Source: Symsagittifera roscoffensis
Lineage: Eukaryota; Xenacoelomorpha; Acoela; Convolutidae
Reading direction: 5' to 3'
Assembly: GCF_963678635.1 (NCBI RefSeq)
Contig: NC_087066.1
Location: 19,189,996 to 19,253,995 of the forward strand
Length of the DNA: 64,000 nucleotides
Part shown: one piece after another, positions 13,431 to 25,030 of the stretch
Position numbering within the stretch: position 1 is the stretch's first letter
How the letters are laid out: each line of letters begins with the position of its first letter
Position numbers and translations under genes: made by a program
Notes under the pieces: model-generated
Told to the model about the DNA's origin: nothing
What the model saw: the letters and a program-made list of their open reading frames with translations, nothing else
The model's database searches: none

Positions 13431-14985
13431 AGAAATATAATATAGAATCAATATCAATGATACGATTGGAAATAAAAAGAAAACAATTTAATTTTATTTG
13501 ATGTTAAAAAATTCTGATCATTTTTTTTTAAATTATATTGTAAATAAACATATAACCAAGAAAAGTTGCGTGACCTAAACTTGCTTAATGATATCAATTA
13601 TCATTTTGCAATTAAAATGTTTTTTTTTTTTAAGTTTCCCTCATTTTAATTCCTTTTCACTCACCATGTTAGCTTTGTTAGAAACTTTTGATATATACTT
13701 ACATACAGACGTGAGTAAATCAAATTTGTCCTTTTTTCTATTTTTATTCAAAAAATATGTTTCAACAGGCAACCTATGGTAAATCTATTATATCTATTAT
13801 ATATTTAAATGCGGGCTTCACTATTTCGCCATGTTTAAGCTTTTTCAACGTATTAATTTTGCATGTTTAAGCTATATCGTATATTGCAATGCTTAAATCT
13901 TTTTCGATTTTCCAATTTGATTTCAGTGGTTTTTTTACCCAGTTTGAATTAAGCAGCTCAATATTGAATTAGGGGTTGCGAATTTGGCCTCCAAATTTGA
14001 ATGCCCGAATCGTTTTAATTAACGAGATAAGACGATTTTTGTGATTTTTTCGAAAATTTTCTGAAATTCCATTTAGCAAAATAAACAAAACTTGAGTTTC
14101 TCAACCCTGTAGTTTGGTGCTGTCAGACAAATCTAAGGAGTTTTAAATCTTGCTTCCAAAAAAGACTGCTCAATTTTTTGTAGTTATTGAGATATGACGT
14201 TTTTTGTGATTTTTTTCAAAAATTTTCAGAAAGCTTAAATTATTATGATTTAAAAATCTGAAATTCCCAACCCTGTAGTTAGGTCCTATCAGAGTACTCT
14301 CAAGGATTGCGAATCTTGCCTCCAAATGTGACTACTCAATTCTTTGTAGTTTTCGAGATGTGACGTTTTTTGTGATTTTTTCAAAATTTTCGGAAAGTTT
14401 TAAATTATCATTTTTCAAAGTTTGAAAATCCCAACGCTATAATTCAGTGTTGTCAGGGTACTCTAAAGAGTTGCAAGTCTTGCCACATGCGACTGCTAAA
14501 CGCAACTGCTCAAATGCTTTAGTTTCCGAGATGTGACATTTTTTGTTTTTTTCAAAATTTCACAAAGAATTTATCTACAAAGAAATTCCAAAATTTTGAA
14601 ATTACTAGATGATGAAGATACAACCTTAATGTCAGCGTACACTCATTCTTTTCAAAGCTTGCCACTTAATATGAATGCTCAAATCCTTTTAGTTTCCGAG
14701 ATAAGACTTTTTTCAATTTTTTTTCGGGAAACTTAGGTTTAAAAAAAATTCACAAAAATTTGCATTCCCAATCCTATAGTAGGGTGCTCTCAGGGACTCT
14801 CAGTGATTACAAATTTGGCCTCCAATTTTCTCCAGTGGCCCATTAAATTTTCGAAATGACGCTTTTAAAATGGGAATGGAAAAAAAGTTCGAAATTACCA
14901 ACCATGTAATTGGGTGCAGTCAGATAACACTACAAAATTGCAGATGTTAGTTTCAATATAAGCGGTTTTTCATGAGTTGTCGAAA
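13431..14985 (+). repeat. 3' region of copy A, satellite-like block
   Basis: About 13950-14950 is made of imperfect units of roughly 130-150 bases. Each unit carries phrases such as 'ccaaccctgtagtt', 'ggtgctgtcag', 'actctcaagg', 'ttgcctccaaat', 'gactgctcaa' and 'gagatatgacgttttttgtg' in the same order. The same block recurs at about 21180-22130 and 53340-54180, and in older form at 56750-58240 and 60410-60970. The first bases, 13440-13460, keep only the right end of a small inverted-repeat element, so copy A has a deletion here. No gene is seen. Confidence 0.8.
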
Positions 14986-17829
14986 AGTGCGTTAAACACT
15001 AGTTATCATAAAAACATATGAAGTTTTTTATTAAAAGCCTCCACTTTCCTTTTATTTCGTTGTCTTATATTATAATTGCAAAGTTTATACTTTGTTAGGA
15101 ATGTACGCGTATTTTATTTTATTCACAGGTTCTGTCTGATCTGTAGGCTTTATTTTGGCCTCTGGCGGTCAGTTTTTCCCAGACGTCCTTTACGTCACTC
15201 AATTGACATCACGTCACTTTAAATATTCAGATCTTTCTAGTTCAAAGTTTTTCATGTCATTTTCAGCTCAACGGGCGTTTACCCAAAAGCTGTCGGCTTA
15301 AATGCCACTCGATAATTTTTTTTGAAAAATTTTGAAAATGGGTGGTTTTATTTCGAGATCGAAATTTGGAAATTTTTAAGATGCGGTTTTGACAGTTTTA
15401 ATTTTTTTCACTTTCGTGGCGTTAATTCTGTTTTCTATTTACTAGCTTGCAATGCTTTGTTTGTCTGGTATCGAAAATAATGCGGAGAGCTACTTCGCCT
15501 TTGTTCGGCGAAGTAGCTCTCCTACTTTCAGCTTTTTAATAACATATCGTTTTGTGTGAAGTTGAATTTTTGCCGTTCAATTGCTCCATCAAATAACAGC
15601 TTGGATTTTGGTTTTTGTTTTTCAACGGTATTGATGAATGTTATTGACGCTATTTACACTTTTAGTTTGATATATCGTTTGCAACAAAGCATATATTTGA
15701 TTTCAGGTCTGATGGATGTTCATTAGTCATGTTGGTCATCGCATGATTTATTATGCTCGTATGCTGATTGAACATAGCCTCGAATGTTAATCGTCGTTCA
15801 TTTTTGTTTTTCATCTCATGAATATTATGCTCCTTCTTGTCACGCGCGTAATAGAGTAGATTTTTCCTAGGTCGGCAACTTGAAGTATGACAAGAAAATA
15901 GGATACATTCAATTATGTTTTCTCTTATTCTGTACCAAAATAATAATCTTTCAAAAGGTTTCAAAGCAACTATTTTATTTCATCTCTAAATTCAATCTTC
16001 TTTCAAATTCAAGGAGTTTCAATCTTCTTTCAAACTGCCAAACAGAGAAACTAACGTTGATCCTCTACCTTGTTGTAAACAAAGAGTAGAAGAGCAGAAG
16101 TGTTTGAGGACTGCTTCCAACCATGTCAGAATAGCTACCGACTTATTGCAAGACAAAGAGACTGAAAGTGCGGAGTCAATGTCGCAGGAGGAGGTGATGG
16201 AACATTGACGAATGGCCGAAAAACAAGACGCAAAAAGAAAATAATTAGAAGAATTTAGAAGTTTTAGAACTTCTAAACGACGAACAAAGAAGCAAACAAG
16301 GAAGTAACGAAAGAGAAGATGTTAAAACTCAGAATTGTTTTGTAAATGACAAAAACTCAAATGAGAAACCGAAGGTTCGTTAAACGCTAGTTATCATGAA
16401 AACATATGAAGTTTTTTATTAAAAGCCTCCACTTTCCTTTTTTATTGTTGTCTTATATTATAAATGCAACGTTTATACTTTGTTAGGAATGTACGCGTAT
16501 TTTAATTTAATCACAGGTTCTGTCTGATCTGTAGGCTTTATTTTGGCCTCTGGCGGTCAGTTTTTTCCAGACGTCCATTACGTCACTCAATTGACATCAC
16601 GTCACTTTAAATATTCAGATCTTTCTAGTTCAAAGTTTTTCATGTTATTTTCAGCTCAACGGGCGTTTACCCAAAAGCTATCGGCTCAAATGCCACTCGA
16701 TAATTTTTTTTTTTAATTCTGAAAATCAGTGGTTGTATTTTGAGTCAGAAGTGTTGGAGGACTGCTTCCAACCATGTCAGAAAAGCTACCGACGTATTGC
16801 AAGACAAAGAGACTGAAAGTGCGGAGTCAATGTCGCAGGAGGAGGTGATGGAACATTGACGAATGGCCGAAAAACAAGATGCAAAAAGAAAAAAAATTAG
16901 AAGAATTTAGAAGTTTTAGAACTTCTAAACGACGAACAAAGAAGCAAACAAGGAAGCAACGAAAGAGAAGATGTTAAAACTCAGAATTGTTTTGTAAATG
17001 ACAAAAACTCAAATGAGAAACCGAAGGTGCGTTAAACGCTAGTTATCATGAAAACATATGAAGTTTTTTATTAAAAGCCTCCACTTTCCTTTTTTTTCGT
17101 TGTCTTATATTATAAATGCAACGTTTATACTTTGTTAGGAATGTACGCGTATTTTAATTTAATCACAGGTTCTGTCTGATCTGTAGGCTTTATTTTGGCC
17201 TCTGGCGGTCAGTTTTTTCCAGACGTCCATTACGTCACTCAATTGACATCACGTCACTTTAAAAATTCAGATCTTTCTAGTTTAAAGTTTTTCATGTTAT
17301 TTTCAGCTGAACGGGCGTTTACCCAAAAGCTATCGGCTCAAATGCCACTCGATAATTTTTTTTTTAATTCTGAAAATCAGTGGTTGTATTTTGAGTCAGA
17401 AGTGTTGGAGGACTGCTTCCAACCATGTCAGAAAAGCTACCGACGTATTGCAAGACAAAGAGACTGAAAGTGCGGAGTCAATGTCGCAGGAGGAGGTGAT
17501 GGAACATTGACGAATGGCCGAAAAATAAGATGCAAAAAGAAAAAAAATTAGAAGAATTTAGAAGTTTTAGAACTTCTAAACGACGAACAAAGAAGCAAAC
17601 AAGGAAGCAACGAAAGAGAAGATGTTAAAACTCAGAATTGTTTTGTAAATGACAAAAATTCAAATGAGAAACCTAAGGTGCGTTAAACGCTAGTTATCAT
17701 GAAAACATATGAAGTTTTTTATTAAAAGCCTCCACTTTCCTTTTATTTCGTTGTATTATATTATAAATGCAAAAACTTATACTTTGTTAGGAATGTACGC
17801 GTATTTTATTTATTCACAGGTTCTGTCTG
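14986..17829 (+). repeat. Chimeric tandem array 1
   Basis: Four units start with a 'gcgttaaac(g/a)ctagttatcat' phrase at about 14989, 16376, 17028 and 17678. Unit 1 is about 1.39 kb, units 2 and 3 about 0.65 kb, and unit 4 is cut at 17829. Each complete unit joins part of the element's far 3' region to the last codons of ORF2, their stop (for example near 16207 and 16858) and the first bases after it. Units 2 and 3 lack the middle segment with the hairpin. ORFs within the array are chance or copies of the ORF2 tail. Confidence 0.8.
15484..15522 (+). other. Perfect 15-bp hairpin
   Basis: ggagagctacttcgc at 15484-15498 pairs perfectly with gcgaagtagctctcc at 15508-15522 around a 9-base loop. 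It recurs at 22625-22663, 24011-24049 and 54695-54749. It is followed by a 'tactttc(a/g)gctttt' stretch. It could be a transcript 3' structure or a DNA processing site. Function is not shown. Confidence 0.75.
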
Positions 17830-18680
17830 ATCCAAGCAGTAGAAGATTCACAGTAAAAGAACCAAGCCAGTACTTTCGGTGGTCTTTCTAACATCGGGTC
17901 GACAAAAAAAATTACTGCCTTCGGCTTCGATCAAAACACTCAAATTAACTAGATTACATGCAGAAATAGTGAGCTCATGGGTGGGTCTCAGTATCCCCAG
18001 ACCACGAGATCACTCCTAAAATAAGGGCTACTACTATTTATTGAATTATTATTGTTTTTGTTCAGAAGATAAAAATGATCATCTCCATCGAAGATGGATC
18101 AACCCTTTCCCCTAACTCCTAGCTTCTCATCTTAGCAGAATGAATTCAGATCTTAATTAAATTCAATTCAGGACATAATAGGGAAGCTAACTGTTTATAT
18201 AAGATGATAAAAGTTCCAGTCCCGAGACCCCTCCGGATTCTCGAATCCGGGGTAATAAGACTCTTATCTTCCTTCCGGAAGGCTACCTTCCACCCTTCAC
18301 CGTTGTTCGCAACGGCCTTGCAACTATTGTAGCGACACAATAGTTGCAACTCGGAACGGTATCTGCTACTTCTGCAATTTGTTGTTGTTTCTCAATCACA
18401 ATTTTCGTTGTTATTGCTATCGCAACTATCGTTGTTGTGTTTCGTTTCGGTTTTTTCTCTAAAAATGGCCATTTCTGAAGTTTCTCAGAAATTTGACGTC
18501 ATACTTCGAATTTTCCAAATTTCAAAATACCAGAATATCTTGACCTTCACCGTTTGGCTAATTGTCCCAATAACGTTGTTAATCGCTTAAAACCATCAAT
18601 TCGGAAGGTTCGCTGCTAAAATTCCAAATCTGCTGAATCTGCATTTTGTCCATTCTGGTCGAATGTCACATACTCTCCGG
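17830..18680 (-). repeat. Inverted fragment of the 3' region (short copy)
   Basis: The reverse complement matches 47540-48120 and 52040-52208 of copy B without the CR1 element. A filler of about 30 bases (17834-17864) separates it from array 1. At about 18680 the sequence switches abruptly back to plus orientation in the middle of an ORF2-downstream segment, making a fold-back. It is closer to copy B than to copy A. It carries the 11-bp hairpin at 18320-18347. Confidence 0.75.
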
Positions 18681-20499
18681 AAAAGAAAGAAAATTAGAAG
18701 AATTTAGAAGTTTTAGAACTTCTAAACAATGAAAAAGAAGAAGACAAAGGAGTGACGAAGAAGAAGAAATTAAAACTCAGAATTGTTTTGTAAATGACAA
18801 AAATTCAAATGAGAAACAAAGCAACTAAGTTTGCAATTGAAACTGAAGAGAAAACATTAGCTGAGTTTTGAAGATTAAATAATTTGTTGCATTTATAAGT
18901 TTAAATTATCATTTTAGTTAGTGGCTTTAGAGACACCTACTATTTATTTAGAAAGGCTTGAGTGGAGAATATATTAAAATATTCTAGCCTGCATGATTGT
19001 TTCTAATCAACTAAGACGACTGATCACTTTGCGGTGACATGAAAGGCTTGGGTAATCTGTTGAAGAGGGAGATTATTTCATTGTTCCCTCTAACCACCGA
19101 GTTCTGTAATTTTATTATTCAGGACCAATAACAACTAAATTTCCGAAGGGAAGAGGCGTAGTAGGATAATTTTAGTTTGTTGGTTGGCAGGGTTGTCCTG
19201 CGTCCCAACACTTTTTAAACCTAGGAGAAAAAGTTTTAAATCGGGACATAGACGTTGAAAGTCTAGAAAATTGTTTTATCTTAAGTTACATTCTCGAAAG
19301 TGCAGATTAGTTGGAGAATTTGGAAGGCTATAATAGTGTAATATAATGCCATTTATATTCTGCAGTGAGTCGATATGACGTGGATAAAAGTGATTTTATG
19401 CATTTTGAAAATTCTGTTCGATGGGACTGTACCATTTCGATGAAGACTACGCGACTCAATGAGGACATTGACCAGGCTGTTCGGGTATGTGGCATTCGAC
19501 CAAAATGGTCCAAATGCAATTTCGCATTCGAATTCGAATTTTTGCTTGGAACATCTAACTGGGAAGATTGATGGTTTTGATGGATTAGTGACGTTATTTA
19601 AACGATCAGACAAATCGAGAAAGGTTAGTTTTGACGAACATGCAAAATTTAAAAATTTCGATTTGGACATGAACGTCACGTAACTTTTTGTTATTTCGCA
19701 CTCACTGAATCGGCGAGAACACAACCACAGAATTCGTAGAGAACAACAGTAGTCTGAGTGACAACAACGACGAAACGGTAGAAGATTGAATTTGTGGTTA
19801 CAAATTGTCAGTAACCACTCCGAGTTGTAAAGATTGTGCCGCTACAATCGTTACCGAGCAGTTCACAAGAATCTGGAAGGGTGTTGGGACGACGTGTCCA
19901 GCCTTCCGGAAAAAAATAAGTGTGTTATTTCTTCAGATTCCAGAATCCGTAAGGGTCTCGGGATTGGGACTTGAACTGTTTTATACAAAATTTTAGCTTC
20001 CCGGAATGTCTTGAGTTGAATTTGATTAAGAATAATTTCGTTTTCATATAATGAGAAGCTAGGAGTTAGGAAAAAGGGTTGATCCATCTTCGATGGAGAT
20101 GATGATTTTTATCTACTGAACAAAAACAATAGAAATATTTTATATAAGTAGTAGTCCTGTTTTTAGGAGTGACCTCGTGGTCTGGGGATACTGAAACCCA
20201 GCCATGAGCCCACTATTTCTGCATATAATTAGGTTTATTAGAGCGTTCTGATCGAAGCCGGAAACAGTAACGTTTTTTTGTCGACCCGATGTTAGAAAGA
20301 CCACCAAAAGAACTGGCTTTGCCAGAGACGTCGAAAAGCATGTAGAGCTGTGTTTAGACGCTAGCCAGTCGTTTTAGAACCTAGCTTTATTTTCCGTCGA
20401 TATGTACTTCCGGGCGAATGTTACTCAATTAAAGGATTGTTTTTTTTGGTCGTCGTATTTACTTATGGTAGGTTTTCTCTTTTTTTTCCAAATATTAAG
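18681..20499 (+). repeat. Second copy of the 3' region (duplicate of 12000-13430), with extra segment
   Basis: Up to about 20110 this repeats 11980-13410 at an offset of exactly 6700 bases, with few differences. From 20135 it carries a segment deleted in copy A but present twice in copy B (52046-52313 and 52314-52588), with phrases such as 'aggagtgacctcgtggtctg' and 'gtcgacccgatgttag'. The variant hairpin is at 19827-19854. No gene is recognised. Confidence 0.75.
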
Positions 20500-20651
20500 T
20501 GATATTGATTCTACTCTGAGCAATTCGAAAAATTTAGACAAGTTCTCAGACCCTCTTTGACAAAAATTTGTCAAATAAGAAATTTTTCATTGATTTCGGA
20601 GAACTTAATCTAATTGTTTCAAAATAAGTTGTCAGAGTAGAATCAATATCA
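20500..20651. mobile_element. MITE-like element with 20-bp terminal inverted repeats
   Basis: tgatattgattctactctga at 20500-20519 is the exact reverse complement of 20632-20651. The 152-base interior is noncoding. A second copy of 144 bases lies at the equivalent place in copy B (52664-52807), and copy A keeps only the right end. No flanking target duplication was established. It may be a small nonautonomous DNA transposon that inserted in an ancestor of these copies. Confidence 0.65.
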
Positions 20652-22134
20652 ATGATACGATTGGAAATAAAAAGAAAACAATTTAATTTAATTTGATGTT
20701 AAAAAATTCTAATTGATTTTTTTAAAATTGTATTGTAAATAAACATATAACTAAGAAAAGTTGTGTGATCTAAACTTGCTTAATGATATTAATTATCATT
20801 TTGCAACTAAAATGTTCTTTTTTTTAAGTTTCCCTCATTTTAATTCCCTTTCACTCACCATGTTAGCTTTGTTAGAAACTTTTGATATATACTTACATAC
20901 AGACGTGCAAAAATCAAATTTGTCCTTTTTTTCTATCATTATTCAAAAAATATGTTTCAACAGGCAACCTATGGTAAATCTATTACATCTATTATATATT
21001 TAAATGCGGGCTTCACTATTTCGCCATGTTTAAGCTTTTTCAACGTATTAATTTGCATGTTTAAGCTATATCGTATAGAAGAAGAATGCTTGCAATGCTT
21101 AAATTTTTTTCGATTTTCCAATTTGATTTTAGTGGTTATTTTACCCAGTTTGAATTAAGCAGCCCAATATCGAATTAGGGGTTGCGAATTTGGCCTCCAA
21201 ATTTGAATGCCCGAATCGTTTTAATTAACGAGATAAGACGATTTTTGTGATTTTTTCAAAAATTTTCTGAAATTCCAATTAACAAAATAAACAAAATTTG
21301 AAGTTCTCAACCCTGTAGTTTGGTGCTGTCAGAGTACTCTAAGGAGTTTTAAATCTTGCCTCCAAATAAGACTGCTCAATTCTTTGTAGTTATCGAGATA
21401 TGACGTTTTTTGTGATTTTTTCAAAAATTTTCAGAAAACTTAAATTATTATAATTTAAATATCTGAAATTCCCAACCCTGTAGTTAGGCCCTATCAGAGT
21501 ACTCTCAAGGGTTGCGAATCTTGCCTCCAAATGTGACTACTCAATTCTTTGTAGTTTTCGAGATGTGACGTTTTTTGTGATTTTTTCAAAATTTTCGGAA
21601 AGTTTTAATTTATCATTTTTCAAAGTTTGAAAATCCCAACGCTATAGTTCGGTGTTGTCAGGGTACTCTAAAGAGTTGCAATACTTGCCACATGCGACTG
21701 CTAAACGCAACTGCTCAAATGCTTTAGTTTCCGAGATGTGACATTTTTTGATTTTTTCAAAATTTCACAAAGAATTTATCTACAAAGAAATTCCAAAATT
21801 TTGAAATTACTAGATGATGAAGATACAACCTTAATGTCAGCGTACACTCATTCTTTTCAAAGCTTGCCACTTAATATGAATACTCAAATCCTTTTAGTTT
21901 CCGAGATAAAACTTTTTTCAATTTTTTTTCGGGAAACTTAGGTTTAAAAAAATTCACAAAAATTTGGATTCCTAATCCTATAGTAGGGTGCTCTCAAGGA
22001 CTCTCAGTGATTACAAATCTGGCCTCCAATTTTCTCCAGGGGCCATTAAATTTTCGAAATGAAGCTTTTAAAATGGGGATGGAAAAAAGTTCGAAATTAC
22101 CAACCATGTAATTCGGTGCTGTCAGATAACACTA
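20652..22134 (+). repeat. Satellite-like block, second copy
   Basis: Duplicate of 13445-14945, with the same order of diverged units of about 130-150 bases from about 21180. Small ORFs here match ones in the first copy only because the DNA is duplicated. No gene is seen. Confidence 0.8.
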
Positions 22135-25030
22135 AAAACACTAGTTATCATGAAAACATATGAAGTTTTTTATTAAAAGCCTCCACTTTCCTTTTATTTC
22201 GTTGTCTTATATTATAAATGCAAAGTTTATACTTTGTTAGGAATGTACGCGTATTTTAATTTGTTCACAGATTCTGTCTGATCTGTAGGCTTTATTTTGG
22301 CCTCTGGCGGTCAGTTTTTCCCAGACGTCCATTACGTCACTCAATTGACATCACGTCACTTTAAATATTCAGATCTTTCTAGTTCAAAGTTTTTCATGTT
22401 TTTTTTCAGCTCAACGGGCGTTTACCCAAAAGCTGTCGGCTTAAATGCCACTCGATAATTTTTTTTGAAAAACTCTGAAAATCGGTGGTTTTATTTCTAC
22501 CGAAATTTGGAAATTTTTAAGATGCGGTTTTGACAGTTTTAATTTTTTTCACTTTCGTGGGGTTAATTCTGTTTTCTCTTTACTAGTTTGCAATGCTTTG
22601 TTTGTCTGGTATCAAAAATAATGCGGAGAGCTACTTCGCGTTTGTTCGGCGAAGTAGCTCTCCTACTTTCGGCTTTTTAATAACATATCGTTTTGTGTGA
22701 AGTTGAATTTTGCCGTTCAATTGCTCTATCAAATAACAGCTTGGATTTTGGTTTTTGTTTTTCAACGGTTTTGATGAATGTTATTGACGCTATTTACACT
22801 TTTAATTTGAGATATCAATTGCAACAAAGCATATATTTGATTTCAGGTCTGATGGATGTTCATTAGCCATGTTGGTCAGCGCATGATTTATTATGCTCGT
22901 ATGCTGATTGAACATAGCCTCAAATGTTCATCGTCGTTCATTTTTATTTTTCATCTCATGAATATTATGCTCCTTCTTATCACGCGCGTAATAGAGTAGA
23001 TTTTTCCTAGGTTGGCAACTTGAAGTATGACAAGAAAATAGGATACATTCAATTATAGTTTCTCTTATTCTGTACCAAAATAATAATCTTTCAAAAGGTT
23101 TCAAAGCAACTATTTTCTTTCATCTCTAAATTCAATCTTCTTTCAAATTCAAGGAGTTTCAACCTTCTTTCAAATTCCGAAACAGAGAAACTAACGTTGA
23201 TCCTCTACTTTGTTGTAAACAAAGAGTAGAAGAGCAGAAGTGTTGGAGGACTGCTTCCAACCTTGTCAGAATAGCTACCGACGTATTGCAAGACAAAGAG
23301 ACTGAAAGTGCGGAGTCAATGTTTCAGGAGGAGGTGATGGAACATTGACAAATGGCCGAAAAACAAGATGCAAAAAGAAAAAAAATAGAAGAATTTAGAA
23401 GTTTTAGAACTTCTAAACGACGAACAAAGAAGCAAACAAGGAAGCAACGAAAGAGAAGATATTAAAACTCAGAATTGTTTTGTAAATGACAAAAACTCAA
23501 ATGAGAAACCGACGGTGCGTTAAACGCTAGTTATCATGAAAACATATGAAGTTTTTTATTAAAAGCCTCCACTTTCCTTTAATTTCGTTGTCTTATATTA
23601 TAAATGCAAAGTTTATACTTTGTTAGGAATGTACGCGTATTTTAATTTGTTCACAGATTCTGTCTGATCTGTAGGCTTTATTTTGGCCTCTGGCGGTCAG
23701 TTTTTCCCAGACGTCCATTAGGTCACTCAATTGACATCACGTCACTTTAAATATTCAGATCTTTCTAGTTCAAAGTTTTTCATGTTTTTTTTCAGCTCAA
23801 CGGGCGTTTACCCAAAAGCTGTCGGCTTAAATGCCACTCGATAATTTTTTTTGAAAAACTCTGAAAATCGGTGGTTTTATTTCTACCGAAATTTGGAAAT
23901 TTTTAAGATGCGGTTTTGACAGTTTTAATTTTTTTCACTTTCGTGGGGTTAATTCTGTTTTCTCTTTACTAGTTTGCAATGCTTTGTTTGTCTGGTATCA
24001 AAAATAATGCGGAGAGCTACTTCGCGTTTGTTCGGCGAAGTAGCTCTCCTACTTTCGGCTTTTTAATAACATATCGTTTTGTGTGAAGTTGAATTTTGCC
24101 GTTCAATTGCTCTATCAAATAACAGCTTGGATTTTGGTTTTTGTTTTTCAACGGTTTTGATGAATGTTATTGACGCTATTTACACTTTTAATTTGAGATA
24201 TCAATTGCAACAAAGCATATATTTGATTTCAGGTCTGATGGATGTTCATTAGCCATGTTGGTCAGCGCATGATTTATTATGCTCGTATGCTGATTGAACA
24301 TAGCCTCAAATGTTCATCGTCGTTCATTTTTATTTTTCATCTCATGAATATTATGCTCCTTCTTATCACGCGCGTAATAGAGTAGATTTTTCCTAGGTTG
24401 GCAACTTGAAGTATGACAAGAAAATAGGATACATTCAATTATAGTTTCTCTTATTCTGTACCAAAATAATAATCTTTCAAAAGGTTTCAAAGCAACTATT
24501 TTCTTTCATCTCTAAATTCAATCTTCTTTCAAATTCAAGGAGTTTCAACCTTCTTTCAAATTCCGAAACAGAGAAACTAACGTTGATCCTCTACTTTGTT
24601 GTAAACAAAGAGTAGAAGAGCAGAAGTGTTGGAGGACTGCTTCCAACCTTGTCAGAATAGCTACCGACGTATTGCAAGACAAAGAGACTGAAAGTGCGGA
24701 GTCAATGTTTCAGGAGGAGGTGATGGAACATTGACAAATGGCCGAAAAACAAGATGCAAAAAGAAAAAAAATAGAAGAATTTAGAAGTTTTAGAACTTCT
24801 AAACGACGAACAAAGAAGCAAACAAGGAAGCAACGAAAGAGAAGATATTAAAACTCAGAATTGTTTTGTAAATGACAAAAACTCAAATGAGAAACCGACG
24901 GTGCGTTAAACGCTAGTTATCATGAAAACATATGAAGTTTTTTATTAAAAGCCTCCACTTTCCTTTAATTTCGTTGTCTTATATTATAAATGCAAAGTTT
25001 ATACTTTGTTAGGAATGTACGCGTATTTTA
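22135..25030 (+). repeat. Chimeric tandem array 2 (1.38-kb units, nearly identical)
   Basis: Units start at about 22135, 23516 and 24901; the last is cut at 25030. The two full units differ at only a few positions by eye. Each holds the far 3' region, the 15-bp hairpin (22625-22663, 24011-24049), the ORF2 C-terminal codons with their stop, and the first bases after it. This is the same chimeric unit as unit 1 of array 1. Confidence 0.85.

Noticed and set aside
15484-15522. Helitron 3' terminal hairpin
   Set aside because: No CTRR end follows the hairpin, and there is no Rep/helicase ORF in the unit.
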